Source: Hyphomicrobium denitrificans ATCC 51888
GTDB lineage: Bacteria; Pseudomonadota; Alphaproteobacteria; Rhizobiales; Hyphomicrobiaceae
Length of the DNA stretch: 64,000 nt
NCBI RefSeq assembly: GCF_000143145.1
Contig: NC_014313.1
Coordinates: 3,472,001-3,536,000 of the forward strand
Direction: 5' to 3'
Both the position numbers and the translations under genes were made by a program. The notes beneath the pieces are model-generated. The model was not told the origin of the DNA. It made no database searches and worked only from the letters and a program-made list of their open reading frames with translations. Positions 25,705 to 35,059 of the stretch are shown piece after piece. How positions within the stretch are numbered: the first letter of the stretch is position 1; every line of letters starts with the position of its first letter.

Positions 25705-26148
25705 TCACTGATCGGCCTTCTTGCCTGTGATCTCGTTCCATTTCGTGCCAAGCTGCTTCTTCAAATCCTCGACCTTTTTGGAAGCCTCATCGGTCTTTGC
25801 CGTGAAGGCTGAGCGCGCCGAGGTGTAATCAGCGTCGGAAAGCTCGAACTCGGTCATGAACGGACAGCCGCCATGGCTGAGCTGAGGCGCGAGATAACGA
25901 ACGCGGACGGTGTTTTCTGTCGCGCCCGGCCCGACCTTCATGATGACGGAGTCTTTATCCATCCGGCATTTTTCGCCTTTGGCGATTTTCTTCATGTCGA
26001 TGGTGACGAACTTGCCGTTTTCGTTCAGCAGCGTGACGTCCATCGTGCTCGGAACAAACGCCATCTCGACGTTGCCGCTCGGCTCGGCGTGTGCCGCGAG
26101 CGGAACGGCGAACAATGCGAGTGCGATCAGCGTGTTTGTGGATTTCAT
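25705..26148 (-). CDS. Secreted protein, unknown function
   Basis: A 147-residue protein starting at ATG 26148 with a signal peptide (TNTLIALALFAVPLAAHAEP). The mature part is predicted mostly beta, with two cysteines (KCRMDKDSV, GGCPFMTEFELSD) likely to form a disulfide, and ends in a charged helix (EASKKVEDLKKQLGTKW). No family is recognised. An in-frame extension upstream to 26217 lacks signal-peptide character and is not used. It is convergent with the preceding gene across a terminator. Confidence 0.65.
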   Translation of the reverse strand: MKSTNTLIALALFAVPLAAHAEPSGNVEMAFVPSTMDVTLLNENGKFVTIDMKKIAKGEKCRMDKDSVIMKVGPGATENTVRVRYLAPQLSHGGCPFMTEFELSDADYTSARSAFTAKTDEASKKVEDLKKQLGTKWNEITGKKADQ

Positions 26149-26527
26149 CTCGGTGGTCCTGGTGGCTGCGTTGAAAACAAAGGAGTGCTTAGTTAGGCAC
26201 TCGGCGAATTTCTGCAATTGCGTCGTGGCCGGTAGGAAGCGAAATATTGGGATAATCTCGTGACGGCTTCATGCTGTTTGCTCGAGGACGACGACGTTCG
26301 CGTGTCAAATTCACAAGGTGGGCGTTCGGTTGCCCCGATGCTGCCCAGATTTGCGAAGTATTACGTGCGCCACATTCGGTTTTTTCCTAGGTCTTCGGCG
26401 GTCGCGCCCGGGTGCGCGCGACATGTGCGGCGCTGGGGATACTTCACGAGAAGCTCGTGTCGTGATTTCGAGAACCATCAAATTTGCTGTAAATTGATTG
26501 CGGGCACATCTACGGGGACATTCGCCA
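26149..26527. other. Intergenic region, no gene seen
   Basis: 379 bases between divergent genes. Frames here (for example 26260-26661 on the plus strand) have irregular composition and no recognisable domain. AT-rich stretches near 26170-26215 and 26470-26500 are the best candidates for the two promoters. Confidence 0.4.
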
Positions 26528-26746
26528 ATGATCGAATGGGCAAACAGAGAGCTGTCAACGCTCGAAGGCCAACTTGCATTCTGGAAGTCGGGCGTGGCTC
26601 GGCTGGTGAACGGGCCTTACGAAGACGACACCATTACCCGGTCTGTTATCGACGCGCTTGAAAAGCACGTTGCCGACTGGCGCGATTTGATGGCCCGGCA
26701 CGACATTCCCGTGCAGCAGAATCTGTCATCGGATAAAGAGCACTGA
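26528..26746 (+). CDS. Small hypothetical protein
   Basis: A 72-residue predicted helical protein (MIEWANRELSTLEGQLAFWK, then VIDALEKHVADWRDLMARHD). The ATG at 26528 is preceded by ACGGGGACA as a possible ribosome-binding site. The amphipathic helix pattern and Trp spacing look like real protein, but no family is recognised. Three residues of weak support: start, ribosome site and composition. Confidence 0.5.
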   Translation: MIEWANRELSTLEGQLAFWKSGVARLVNGPYEDDTITRSVIDALEKHVADWRDLMARHDIPVQQNLSSDKEH

Positions 26747-26905
26747 GTAGCGGAATGCGCTTCGGTATTTGAGTGCGCGCGCCTACGACATAGTAAGAGG
26801 CCCAGCGGGGGGAGCTGGACCTCTATCGAAGTGGCGCGCTTGAGGGTTAAAAGCGCGCGTCTTCGAGGACTGGTTCTCGGAGACGAGACGGCGCGAGCGA
26901 GAGCT

Positions 26906-27235
26906 TTAGGGCTTCAATCGCGCCAAGTCAGACAAGCGTGTGCTGTTCAGGATTTCGATCTGGAACGCGCCGCGCAGCCGGATGACCTTCTGGCGTATCA
27001 ACTCACTGAAGCACTGTTCCAGAGCCGCCATCGAGATGCCGAGATGGAAGGCGATCTCTGCATCCGAGCGTCTGACTTCGATGATGTTGGCTTCGGCTCG
27101 CGCGTGGCTGTTCAGGTGCTCGTGATGTTGAAGGAATGCGGCGAGCCTGCCGATATGCGGCGCGAACTTGAGCTGCTGCGGCGGCTCCTTGCTTTTCAGG
27201 GGTATCAGCTTGGCGACATTCTGGGGGGTTTGCAT
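26906..27235 (-). CDS. Small Crp/Fnr-type winged-helix protein without cNMP-binding domain
   Basis: A 109-residue protein from an ATG with AGGAG six bases upstream, an excellent ribosome-binding site. The C-terminal half, EVRRSDAEIAFHLGISMAAL then EQCFSELIRQKVIRLRGAF, matches the Crp/Fnr winged helix-turn-helix. The cyclic-nucleotide-binding-like sensor domain (normally about 130 residues) is missing; the N-terminal 45 residues look like the connecting helix region. It may be a stand-alone DNA-binding protein or a decayed regulator; the good ribosome site favours a functional gene. It is divergent from the hybrid kinase gene. Confidence 0.7.
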   Translation of the reverse strand: MQTPQNVAKLIPLKSKEPPQQLKFAPHIGRLAAFLQHHEHLNSHARAEANIIEVRRSDAEIAFHLGISMAALEQCFSELIRQKVIRLRGAFQIEILNSTRLSDLARLKP

Positions 27236-27452
27236 CGGTAACTCCTGCTAAGCTTGCGCACGAGGTGCCTGGTATCAAGTTCAAGCATGCGCGCACCAGC
27301 TAACTGCGCCCGATACGCTTCGGAAACCATTCAGCGGTGCGGTCTAAGACAAGCAATTTGCCAATTAGGCCGGACGGTCTACCCGGCACGGGCTTTCGGC
27401 GTCTCGGCGACGAGGCAGTCAGAGCCTCGAACGGTCAGCATACCGAGATTTA

Positions 27453-29873
27453 ATGCAAACCGGCTTGATATCGGACCCGATTGGGTTTCAGGCTGCCGCC
27501 GGTCCTGCGGAAGACGGACACCCGATGCGACGCGTTTCCTTGAAAGTGCTGATCGCGGCCGCGATTTCGGTCGTCTCGCTTCTGCTGACGGCAGCGGTTT
27601 CCTACGTCATCGCGCACGATGCCGTGAAGCGTCTGGAACTTCAGATCGGCCGGTCTCTGGCGCTGCTCGCGGATGAAATGCAGGACAAGCTCGACCGTGC
27701 GATGTTCGAGCGTCTGCAATCTCTCGAAGACATGACGGAGATTGCGAAGATCCCCTCTAAAACCGAAACGCCGGCTTCCTTACGTGCGGCGCTGGAACGC
27801 TTTCAAACGGCATATGCCGACTATTCCTGGATCGGATTTGTGAACAGCGAAGGCCGGATCGAAAGCTCGACCGGCGGCGTGCGCGAAGGCCAGAACGTCA
27901 AAGATCAGGAGTGGTATAAAAAGGGTCTCGACGAACCCTACGTCGGAGACGTGAAGGTTGGCGAAAGCGGTCCTGAGAAATCGTCCTCTGGCCGCGTGAC
28001 CGATTTCATCGACCTTGCTGTTCCCGTGTTCAATGACGATGAAACGCTGGGTGTGCTCGGGGCGACGCTCAGCGCGGACTGGGCCGAAGAGGTCAAGGAC
28101 ACGCTGCTCGGCAGCATGAAGAATTCGATCCATGCCGATGTCATCGTTTTGAACGATAAGAAGCAGATTCTATTCGGTCCAGACGATATCCCCGGCCAAA
28201 AGCTGGATCTTCCGAGCATCAACGATGCGCGCGCGGGTGTTGCGAGTTTCGCGGTCGAACAATGGCCGGACGGGCAATCGTACGTCACCGGATTTTCCAA
28301 GAGCGACGGCTACCGGTCGTATCCGGGCCTGCATTGGATCGTGCTCATCCGGGAAAGCCAGACGCTGGCGTTCGAGCCGGTCAGAAGCCTGCAGCGGAAT
28401 ATTGTTCTCTGGGGCATCGCGTTTTCGGCGCTCGCGGCCATTCTCGCGTGGATGCTCGCGGGAAAGCTCTCGCGGCCCTTGCTGCAGCTCGCGGATGCGG
28501 CGGAAGGCTTGCGCCGCGGGCGTCAGGTCGATTTTCCGGCGGTCGATGGCTACGACGAGGCACGCGTCCTGGCGCAATCGCTCCGCTCGATGGTCGCGGA
28601 ACTCGGAGCGCAACGGGCTTCTCTCGCAGCGGCAAACCAGACGCTCGAAAGCCAGGTGCGGGAGCGCACGCAACGTCTCGCCGAGCAGAATATCGGGCTC
28701 GAGCGCGCCAAAGCCGAGGCCGAGCAGGCGACCGAAGCCAAGTCTCGCTTCCTCGCGGCGGCAAGCCACGATCTCAGGCAACCTCTGTACGCGCTCACGC
28801 TGTTCGCAAGAGCGCTGTCGCGGCGTGTGCAGAGCGGCGAAGCGACCACCCTGGTCGCGCAGATGGAAGAAGGCCTGCATGGCCTCAAAGGCATGTTCGA
28901 TGCGTTGCTCAATGTCTCGCGCCTCGATGCGAAGCTGATCGAGCCGACAAAAGTCGCTGTGTCGGTTGCGGACGTCATCGAGCGCGTGTCGGTCGGCTTC
29001 AAGGTCGAGGCCGAACAGAACGGGCTGAAATTCTTGAGCCGTTCCCAGAACTGGACGCTGGAGACCGATCCGGCGCTGCTCGAGACGATCATTCGAAACC
29101 TGGTTTCGAACGCGCTGAAGTTCACGCATGAGGGCGGTGTCATTCTGGCTGCGCGGCGCAGGAATGGTCAGCGCATGATCGACGTTTACGATAGCGGTCC
29201 AGGCCTGTCGGCGGAGCAACACGAGAAAATCTTCGAAGAGTTTTCTCGCAACGATCAGCGTGCACGCGGCGCCAACGACGGGCTTGGTCTCGGGTTGTCG
29301 ATCGCGCGGCGCTACGCCGATTTGCTGGGCATGCGGATCGTCGTCTGCTCGCGGTGGCAAAAGGGTTCGCGGTTTACCATCGTTCTCCCGCCGCAACGCG
29401 TGATCGAAGCGATGCCGCCAGCTGTCGGTGCGTCCAAGGACGAAGCCGAGATTCACGGCTTCCGTATTCTGGTTCTGGATGACGAGGAACTGATTGTGGC
29501 GGCGCTGAGCCGCGATCTTAGAGACCGCGGCAACGTGGTGTATGGTTATCAGCGTGCCGCAGACGCGGAGGCGGCTTTCGCGGATGGCCTCACAATCGAC
29601 GTTGCGATACTCGATTTCGATTTACGTGATCGAGAAACGGGTCTTGAATTCATTAGCCGGATGTCTCACGAAACCGGCCGTTTTATTCCGGCGCTTGTAC
29701 TGTCGGGCGGAACGGATTCGGTGACGCTGGCGACGCTTGCTAAATCCGGGAGGCCGTGGTTGACGAAGCCGGCCGATCCGGAGCTGATTGTTGCAACGCT
29801 TCATGCGGTCATAAAGGCAGGCAGAGCTGCAGCGCGCCAACCCGCTGCCGAAGAGCATGTTGGTTCCGATTGA
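27453..29873 (+). CDS. Hybrid sensor histidine kinase (Cache sensor, receiver domain)
   Basis: A protein of up to 806 residues. TM1 near 30-55; a periplasmic Cache-type sensor (about 60-300; YSWIGFVNSEGRIESSTGGV, DFIDLAVPVFNDDETLGVLG); TM2 near 310-335 (IVLWGIAFSALAAILAWMLA); HAMP; coiled coil; HisKA with FLAAASHDLRQPLYALTLFA (phospho-acceptor His); HATPase with GLGLGLSIARRYADLLG; C-terminal receiver with LVLDDEELIV, AILDFDLRD (phospho-acceptor Asp) and LTKPADP. The HDLRQPLYAL group commonly pairs with LuxR-type regulators, and one follows immediately. A second ATG at 27525 is nearer TM1 and could be the real start. Confidence 0.9.
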   Translation: MQTGLISDPIGFQAAAGPAEDGHPMRRVSLKVLIAAAISVVSLLLTAAVSYVIAHDAVKRLELQIGRSLALLADEMQDKLDRAMFERLQSLEDMTEIAKIPSKTETPASLRAALERFQTAYADYSWIGFVNSEGRIESSTGGVREGQNVKDQEWYKKGLDEPYVGDVKVGESGPEKSSSGRVTDFIDLAVPVFNDDETLGVLGATLSADWAEEVKDTLLGSMKNSIHADVIVLNDKKQILFGPDDIPGQKLDLPSINDARAGVASFAVEQWPDGQSYVTGFSKSDGYRSYPGLHWIVLIRESQTLAFEPVRSLQRNIVLWGIAFSALAAILAWMLAGKLSRPLLQLADAAEGLRRGRQVDFPAVDGYDEARVLAQSLRSMVAELGAQRASLAAANQTLESQVRERTQRLAEQNIGLERAKAEAEQATEAKSRFLAAASHDLRQPLYALTLFARALSRRVQSGEATTLVAQMEEGLHGLKGMFDALLNVSRLDAKLIEPTKVAVSVADVIERVSVGFKVEAEQNGLKFLSRSQNWTLETDPALLETIIRNLVSNALKFTHEGGVILAARRRNGQRMIDVYDSGPGLSAEQHEKIFEEFSRNDQRARGANDGLGLGLSIARRYADLLGMRIVVCSRWQKGSRFTIVLPPQRVIEAMPPAVGASKDEAEIHGFRILVLDDEELIVAALSRDLRDRGNVVYGYQRAADAEAAFADGLTIDVAILDFDLRDRETGLEFISRMSHETGRFIPALVLSGGTDSVTLATLAKSGRPWLTKPADPELIVATLHAVIKAGRAAARQPAAEEHVGSD

Positions 29874-29890
29874 AAACGCAGAGTCGCCCC

Positions 29891-30550
29891 ATGATGAATG
29901 CCAAACGAGATGCCGTGCTTGTGGCTGACGATCACAGTCTTTATCGCACGGGCCTGAGCTACCTGTTGAAAGACCGGCTGGGGTTCAACACCGTCGTCGA
30001 GGCGGCGACCTTCGATGCGGCGCTGGATCGTTTGTCGGAGCTTGATGGGATCGGGCTTGCGCTGTTCGATCTGGCGATGCCGGGCGTTTCCGGTCCTGAA
30101 AGTCTTGGAGTCATCAAAGAGACGTACCCGGACGTTCGCGTGGCGATCGTCTCAGGTTCGGAAGAGCGCAGCGATGTCTTAAAAGCCGTCGCGACCGGGC
30201 TTGGCGGCTATGTGCCGAAGTCGTTGCAGGATGATGAAATCGTTGCAGCACTGCGGGATATCCTCGATGGGCGTATCTATGTGCCGAGGTTCATGACGTC
30301 TCAAGGCTCGACGGTTGCGGCTCGCGTGCTGCCTGAGCCGGCTGAGAAGGCGAGCGCCAGCAGCGCAACTGCCTCGAAGCCGATTTCACCGCGTCAGCGC
30401 GATGTCCTCGAATGTGTTCGGCGCGGCCTTTCGAATAAGGAAATCGCGCGCGAACTCGAGATCGCGGAAGGCACGGTGAAGATTCACCTGGCGGCTCTCT
30501 TTTCGCATTTCGGCGCCCGAAACCGCACCGAATTGGCGACGCGGCGCTGA
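29891..30550 (+). CDS. LuxR/NarL-family response regulator
   Basis: A 219-residue regulator. The receiver domain (about 8-125) has VLVADDHSLYRTGLSYLL, ALFDLAMPG (phospho-acceptor Asp) and VPKSLQD (conserved Lys). The C-terminal LuxR HTH has ISPRQRDVLECVRRGLSNKE, then IARELEIAEGTVKIHLAALF. It starts 17 bases after the hybrid kinase and is almost certainly its partner, receiving phosphate from its receiver or HATPase core. The final Arg-rich residues stop at 30550, followed by a convergent lone receiver gene. Confidence 0.93.
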   Translation: MMNAKRDAVLVADDHSLYRTGLSYLLKDRLGFNTVVEAATFDAALDRLSELDGIGLALFDLAMPGVSGPESLGVIKETYPDVRVAIVSGSEERSDVLKAVATGLGGYVPKSLQDDEIVAALRDILDGRIYVPRFMTSQGSTVAARVLPEPAEKASASSATASKPISPRQRDVLECVRRGLSNKEIARELEIAEGTVKIHLAALFSHFGARNRTELATRR

Positions 30551-30589
30551 CTGCGGATCCGCTCGCGCAAGAGCGACCGGCGATCGGGC

Positions 30590-31003
30590 TCAACGATATC
30601 CGAGCTTCTGAACAAGCCAAGCGTGCAGGATATCGGGATCGAACGGTTTGCGAATGACGGGAAACGGTTTGCAATCCGCTACGTAGTCTCCGTGGCCCGT
30701 GGTCACGATCGTTGGAATGGGGCGGCCCAAAGTGGATGCAATGGCGAGCGCGTCGACGACGCCGCGCATCTGACCGTCGATCTCGATATCCGTGACGATC
30801 GCGGCGATCTGATCCATGCGTACGCCGAGCGTGCGAATGGCTTCGCGAGAGCTTCGGGCGGCAATGCAGGCATAACCCCAGTCGTCGATGAGCATCGTGA
30901 GTGCGAGTGACGACCTGTAATCGTCTTCAATGACGGCAACCAGTGGCCGTGACTCCGCGGACAAAGCCAATCGTTTGGTATCGGATGCGAGCGCAGGTCC
31001 CAT
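30590..31003 (-). CDS. Single-domain response regulator (receiver only)
   Basis: A 137-residue protein consisting of one receiver domain: VAVIEDDYRSSLALTMLIDD (acidic pocket), AAIVTDIEIDGQMRGV (phospho-acceptor Asp), VTTGHGD and VIRKPFDPDIL (conserved Lys). No output domain. Such stand-alone receivers act in phosphorelays or bind targets directly. It converges with the LuxR regulator and lies between two kinase genes, so it may be a relay partner of either. Confidence 0.88.
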   Translation of the reverse strand: MGPALASDTKRLALSAESRPLVAVIEDDYRSSLALTMLIDDWGYACIAARSSREAIRTLGVRMDQIAAIVTDIEIDGQMRGVVDALAIASTLGRPIPTIVTTGHGDYVADCKPFPVIRKPFDPDILHAWLVQKLGYR

Positions 31004-31248
31004 GGTAAGTGGCTCCTGACCTTTCGGGGTGCGTCGTACTGAGGAGACATCTTTATCGACGTGGTTCGCTATTCAGCGGGAGGCCATAGGCCACAAGTCC
31101 TAGCCTCCCAGGGCTGACACTTATTGCCCGGGATCGTTCGAATGAATCTGGTTCTGTTAAAGGGGGCGACCGCCGAACTTGTGGCTTGCAGGCGCGTTTG
31201 GGCGTGTGTCTATTCGGAGTTCCCCGCCGGCAGGATACATGCAAACCC

Positions 31249-31956
31249 ATGAACAGCTCAGCGACGGTTCACAAGCGCGCCGCGTGGTACAGTCCGCATT
31301 CGGTCTGGCGTTCACTCGTCCTGCGGCCGCGCGCCTTCGCCGCCGCGATTGCCGGCTTCGCCGTATTCATGCTCCTGCCAAACTCGTTTCGCGGCCCGGT
31401 TCGCGAAGCGATGGCGTGGTGCGCCGGCGGCGGAGTCTATCTCGTCATGGCTTTTCGCGTGATGTCGAGTTGCTCGGGACAAGCGCTGAAGCGGCGAGCG
31501 GCACGCCAGGATGACAGCGCCATTGTGATCCTCGTTGTGGTGCTGCTCGCGATTTTCTCAAGCTTTTCCGCGATTTTTGGCATCATCGCCGAAGCTAAGG
31601 GCGCCTCGACCGACGGCAAGCTCTTTTTCGTCGGACTTGCCGCAGCGACGATCGTCATATCGTGGCTCGTGACGCAGGTGGTGTTCACGCTGCACTATGC
31701 TCACGAGTTCTACGCGCCGCACAGATCGGTCGACAAGGATGCGCCGCAAGCGCTTAATTTTCCTGAAGATAAGGAGCCCGACTATTGGGACTTCTTCTAT
31801 TTTGCGACCTCGTTCGGAGCGGCGTCGCAGACGTCTGACGTGATGATTAATTCGAAGTCGATGCGAAGGCTGACGACCTTGCATGCCATTGTTTCATTTT
31901 TTTTCAACACCATGGTCTTGGCACTGACGATCAACCTCGCAGCCAGTCTTGCGTGA
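31249..31956 (+). CDS. DUF1345 family membrane protein
   Basis: A 235-residue inner-membrane protein with about five hydrophobic segments: FAAAIAGFAVFMLLP, MAWCAGGGVYLVMAFRV, SAIVILVVVLLAIFSSFSAI, LAAATIVISWLVTQVVFTLH and a C-terminal FFFNTMVLALTINLA. The family signature DFFYFATSFGAASQTSDVMI and RRLTTLHAIVSFFF is present. The function of DUF1345 is unknown. The ATG at 31249 is used; the frame extends upstream, but those residues lack membrane-protein character. Confidence 0.9.
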   Translation: MNSSATVHKRAAWYSPHSVWRSLVLRPRAFAAAIAGFAVFMLLPNSFRGPVREAMAWCAGGGVYLVMAFRVMSSCSGQALKRRAARQDDSAIVILVVVLLAIFSSFSAIFGIIAEAKGASTDGKLFFVGLAAATIVISWLVTQVVFTLHYAHEFYAPHRSVDKDAPQALNFPEDKEPDYWDFFYFATSFGAASQTSDVMINSKSMRRLTTLHAIVSFFFNTMVLALTINLAASLA

Positions 31957-32062
31957 TCCGGCTGAAATGGAACCAATTCCAGGCGTCGAGTGTTGCATCC
32001 TACTTGGATGAACCGTGCAGTCTGTCGGACAGGTTTAGCGCGCAGGGGCAGTTATACGTACT

Positions 32063-33931
32063 ATGAAGGACAACCCCGTTTCAGAGGGAATTTCCTATCC
32101 CAATCAAAGTTCTGACGAGATTGGGGGATGCCGTTTCGAAAACGATCGGCAGCTGCTCGAGGCTATTTTCGAGGCCAGTCCGGAGTGCATTAAAATTGTA
32201 GCACCCGATGGACGTCTCATTCAGATGAATCCGTCCGGCATGCGTATGGTCGAAGCCGAGCCCGGCGCCAAGGTCGAAGGGACGATGGTTCTTTCCCTTA
32301 TCGCGCCGGAGTTTCGTGACGCCTGGCAGGCCAATCACGAGCGTGTCTGCAACGGCGAGAGGCTGATGTGGACGTTCGATATTATCGGGCTCCGCGGAAC
32401 GCGCCGGCGGATGGAAACGCATGCCGTCCCGATCCGCCTGCTCAATGGGCAGACCGGTCAACTCGCAATTACCCGCGATATCACCGTCCGGCGTGAGAAC
32501 GAACTGAAAGCCGCGCGGCTTGCGGCGATCGTTGCTTCGTCCGACGATGCGATCGTCAGCAAGACCCTCGACGGCATCATCACAAGCTGGAACGCGGGTG
32601 CTGAAAAGATCTTCGGATATACGGCCGACGAAATCATCGGCCAACACATCACGCGCATCATTCCACCCGAACTGCATTTCGAAGAAGAAGAGATTCTCGC
32701 GCGCATCCGACGAGGTCTGCACATCGATCATTTCGAGACCGTGCGCCTCGCAAAGGACGGCCGGCGCATCGACGTTTCGGTGACCATATCGCCCATGCGC
32801 GATAAGTCCGATAACTTGATCGGCGCCTCCAAAGTCGGCAGGGATATCACCGAACGCAAGAACGCCGAGGGGTTGCAGAAGTTACTCATCGGCGAACTCA
32901 ATCATCGCGTGAAGAATACGCTGGCGACGGTTCAGTCGATTGCCAATCAAACGGTCCATCGTGCGAAGAGCCCCGGTGATTTCGCAACGAGCTTCGGCGG
33001 CAGGCTGCAATCGCTGGCGAAGACCCACAGTCTTCTCACTCAGTCGACGTGGCAGGGCGCAGAGCTTTCAGAGCTCATCCGCGATCAGCTGCCGTTTGGA
33101 GATAACGAAGACGAGCGGATTACGTGTTCCGGTCCGCTGGTGATGCTCAATGCGCAAGCTGCGCTGCATTTGAGCCTCGTCCTGCATGAGCTCGCGACGA
33201 ATGCCATCAAGCACGGTGCGCTCTCCGAGCGGCGCGGGCGACTTTCCATCCGCTGGATGGTTCGCACCGAAACCGAACGTAAGCTCGTCCTGCAGTGGCA
33301 GGAACGCGGCGGGCCGACCGTAACAGTTCCGCAGTCACGCGGCTTTGGCACGACCCTCATCGAAAAAAGCCTCGAAGCGCACGGCGGCGTGACGTCAATC
33401 CGGTACGAGGCTGATGGTCTTACATGCGATATCATCCTGCCGCTTCCGGATACGGAAACGGGCATCGGCGGTTCGTATCACAGGCCGCTGACCGAGGGGC
33501 CCCAGGCCGTGAAAGGACTGAAGTCTTCGCAGCAACTGAATACTGTTGCGGGTAAGCGTATCCTCGTCGTCGACGACGAACCGTTGATTGCGATGGATAT
33601 GGTTGCGAGCCTGGAAGACGAAGGTTGCGAGATCGTCGGCCCGGCGACCACGCTGCAAAAGGCGTTGACGCTGGTCGAAACCGAGGACATCGACGCCGCG
33701 TTGCTGGACGCCAATCTCGCGGGTGATCCCGTTGATGAACTCGCCGCGGTTCTTGTCCGGCGAGGAATTCCGTTCGCGTTCGTCAGCGGCTACGGTCGTG
33801 AGGGGCTGCCACAAGCTTATCAGCAGATGGCGCTGATCAGGAAACCGTTCCAACGGCAGCGGCTGATCGACGTCGTTCGTGAGATGGTCGTCCAGGACAA
33901 TATCGTCGTCCCGTTCCGGAAAACGACGTAG
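32063..33931 (+). CDS. PAS-domain HWE-family histidine kinase with C-terminal receiver
   Basis: A 622-residue cytoplasmic kinase. PAS 1 (about 30-145; CIKIVAPDGRLIQMNPSGM) and PAS 2 (about 155-275; SSDDAIVSKTLDGIITSWNA, GQHITRIIPPELH) precede an HWE-type core: LIGELNHRVKNTLATVQSIA (phospho-acceptor His) and HELATNAIKHGALSERRGRL. The C-terminal receiver (about 495-610) has ILVVDDEPLIAMDM, AALLDANLAG (phospho-acceptor Asp) and ALIRKPFQ (Lys). HWE kinases are frequent in alphaproteobacteria and often take part in general stress or light signalling. The second PAS lacks an obvious LOV cysteine motif (NCRFLQ), so light sensing is not indicated. Confidence 0.91.
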   Translation: MKDNPVSEGISYPNQSSDEIGGCRFENDRQLLEAIFEASPECIKIVAPDGRLIQMNPSGMRMVEAEPGAKVEGTMVLSLIAPEFRDAWQANHERVCNGERLMWTFDIIGLRGTRRRMETHAVPIRLLNGQTGQLAITRDITVRRENELKAARLAAIVASSDDAIVSKTLDGIITSWNAGAEKIFGYTADEIIGQHITRIIPPELHFEEEEILARIRRGLHIDHFETVRLAKDGRRIDVSVTISPMRDKSDNLIGASKVGRDITERKNAEGLQKLLIGELNHRVKNTLATVQSIANQTVHRAKSPGDFATSFGGRLQSLAKTHSLLTQSTWQGAELSELIRDQLPFGDNEDERITCSGPLVMLNAQAALHLSLVLHELATNAIKHGALSERRGRLSIRWMVRTETERKLVLQWQERGGPTVTVPQSRGFGTTLIEKSLEAHGGVTSIRYEADGLTCDIILPLPDTETGIGGSYHRPLTEGPQAVKGLKSSQQLNTVAGKRILVVDDEPLIAMDMVASLEDEGCEIVGPATTLQKALTLVETEDIDAALLDANLAGDPVDELAAVLVRRGIPFAFVSGYGREGLPQAYQQMALIRKPFQRQRLIDVVREMVVQDNIVVPFRKTT

Positions 33932-33946
33932 GCGCGTTCGCGGCGG

Positions 33947-35059
33947 TCAAATCTTTTCGACGAATACGGTGCCTGCGGAATAACCCGCGCCGAAACTGCA
34001 GATGAGGCCCCGCTCTCCGGCGGCAAAATCGTTATTCGCAGTATGGAATGCGATGATCGAGCCGGCTGAGGACGTGTTCGCAAACGTATCGAGAATGATG
34101 ACGTTCTCGTCAGCGCGCGGCTCGCGGCCAAGTACTTTGCGGCCGATCATTTCATTCATATTGATGTTGGCCTGATGCAGCCAAAGGCGCTTCAGGCTAC
34201 GCGGATCGAGGCCGATGTCGCGCGCGTGCGACAGGATCATGTCCGACACCATCGGAACGACTTCCTTGAAGACCTTGCGTCCTTCCTGAACGAACAGCTT
34301 GTCGGGTTTGCCGATCCCTTCGGGTGCCGCGCGGTTGAGAAATCCGAAGTTGTTGCGGATGTTGTTCGAGAATTGCGTCTTGAGACGCGTGCCGAGAATG
34401 CGCCATGCACCGGCCGTTTCAGATCCGGATACGACGACGGCGGTTGCAACGTCGCCAAAGATGAAGTGGCTGTCGCGATCTCTAAAGTTCAGGTGCCCGG
34501 AGCAGATTTCCGGATTGACCATCAGCACGGCTTTCGTCGAGCCGCTGGCGATGAAATCGGCGGCCGTTTTCAAGCCGAAAGTCGCTGATGAGCAAGCTAC
34601 GTTCATATCGAACGCGAACCCGCTCAGCCCGAGTGCGTCTTGGACTTCGACGGCCATCGCGGGGTAGGGGCGCTGCATGTTGGATGCCGCGCAGATGACG
34701 GCGCCGATGTCGCTTTTGTCTCCGCCCCAACGGCCCAACGCATCGTTGGCGGCGGCGACGGCCATTTCGGCGAGGACCGAAATCTCATCGTTCGGGCGTT
34801 CTGGCAGGATTGGCCGCATGACGGCGGGGTCGAGAATGCCCGTCTTGTCCATCACGTGGCGCGATTTGATGCCCGACGCTTTCTCGATGAACTCGGCGGA
34901 CGAGGGCTGCAGCGGCGCGACGGTTCCGTCGGCGATGGCGGCCGCATTCTCGATGTTGAACGATGCGACGAACGCGTTGAAAGCGTCGACCAGTTCCTGA
35001 TTGCTGATGCTATGAGGCGGAACGTAAAGCCCGGTTGCGGCAATTACGGGTTGTGGCAC
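33947..35059 (-). CDS. Beta-ketoacyl-ACP synthase III-like protein (FabH family)
   Basis: About 370 residues. The thiolase-fold catalytic triad is complete: Cys in NVACSSATFGLKTA, His in LHQANINMNEMIG, Asn in DTFANTSSAGS. These enzymes condense an acyl-CoA with malonyl-ACP or a related donor. Compared with housekeeping FabH (about 320 residues), this one has an insert of about 50 residues near the N-terminus (NIENAAAIADGTVAPLQPSS), a feature of a separate group often annotated as FabH in Rhizobiales. The start is taken as GTG at 35059, just before PQPVIAATGLYVPP; an upstream extension to 35194 has poor composition. It may make a special lipid or secondary metabolite; no pathway genes flank it. 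Confidence 0.9.
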   Translation of the reverse strand: MPQPVIAATGLYVPPHSISNQELVDAFNAFVASFNIENAAAIADGTVAPLQPSSAEFIEKASGIKSRHVMDKTGILDPAVMRPILPERPNDEISVLAEMAVAAANDALGRWGGDKSDIGAVICAASNMQRPYPAMAVEVQDALGLSGFAFDMNVACSSATFGLKTAADFIASGSTKAVLMVNPEICSGHLNFRDRDSHFIFGDVATAVVVSGSETAGAWRILGTRLKTQFSNNIRNNFGFLNRAAPEGIGKPDKLFVQEGRKVFKEVVPMVSDMILSHARDIGLDPRSLKRLWLHQANINMNEMIGRKVLGREPRADENVIILDTFANTSSAGSIIAFHTANNDFAAGERGLICSFGAGYSAGTVFVEKI

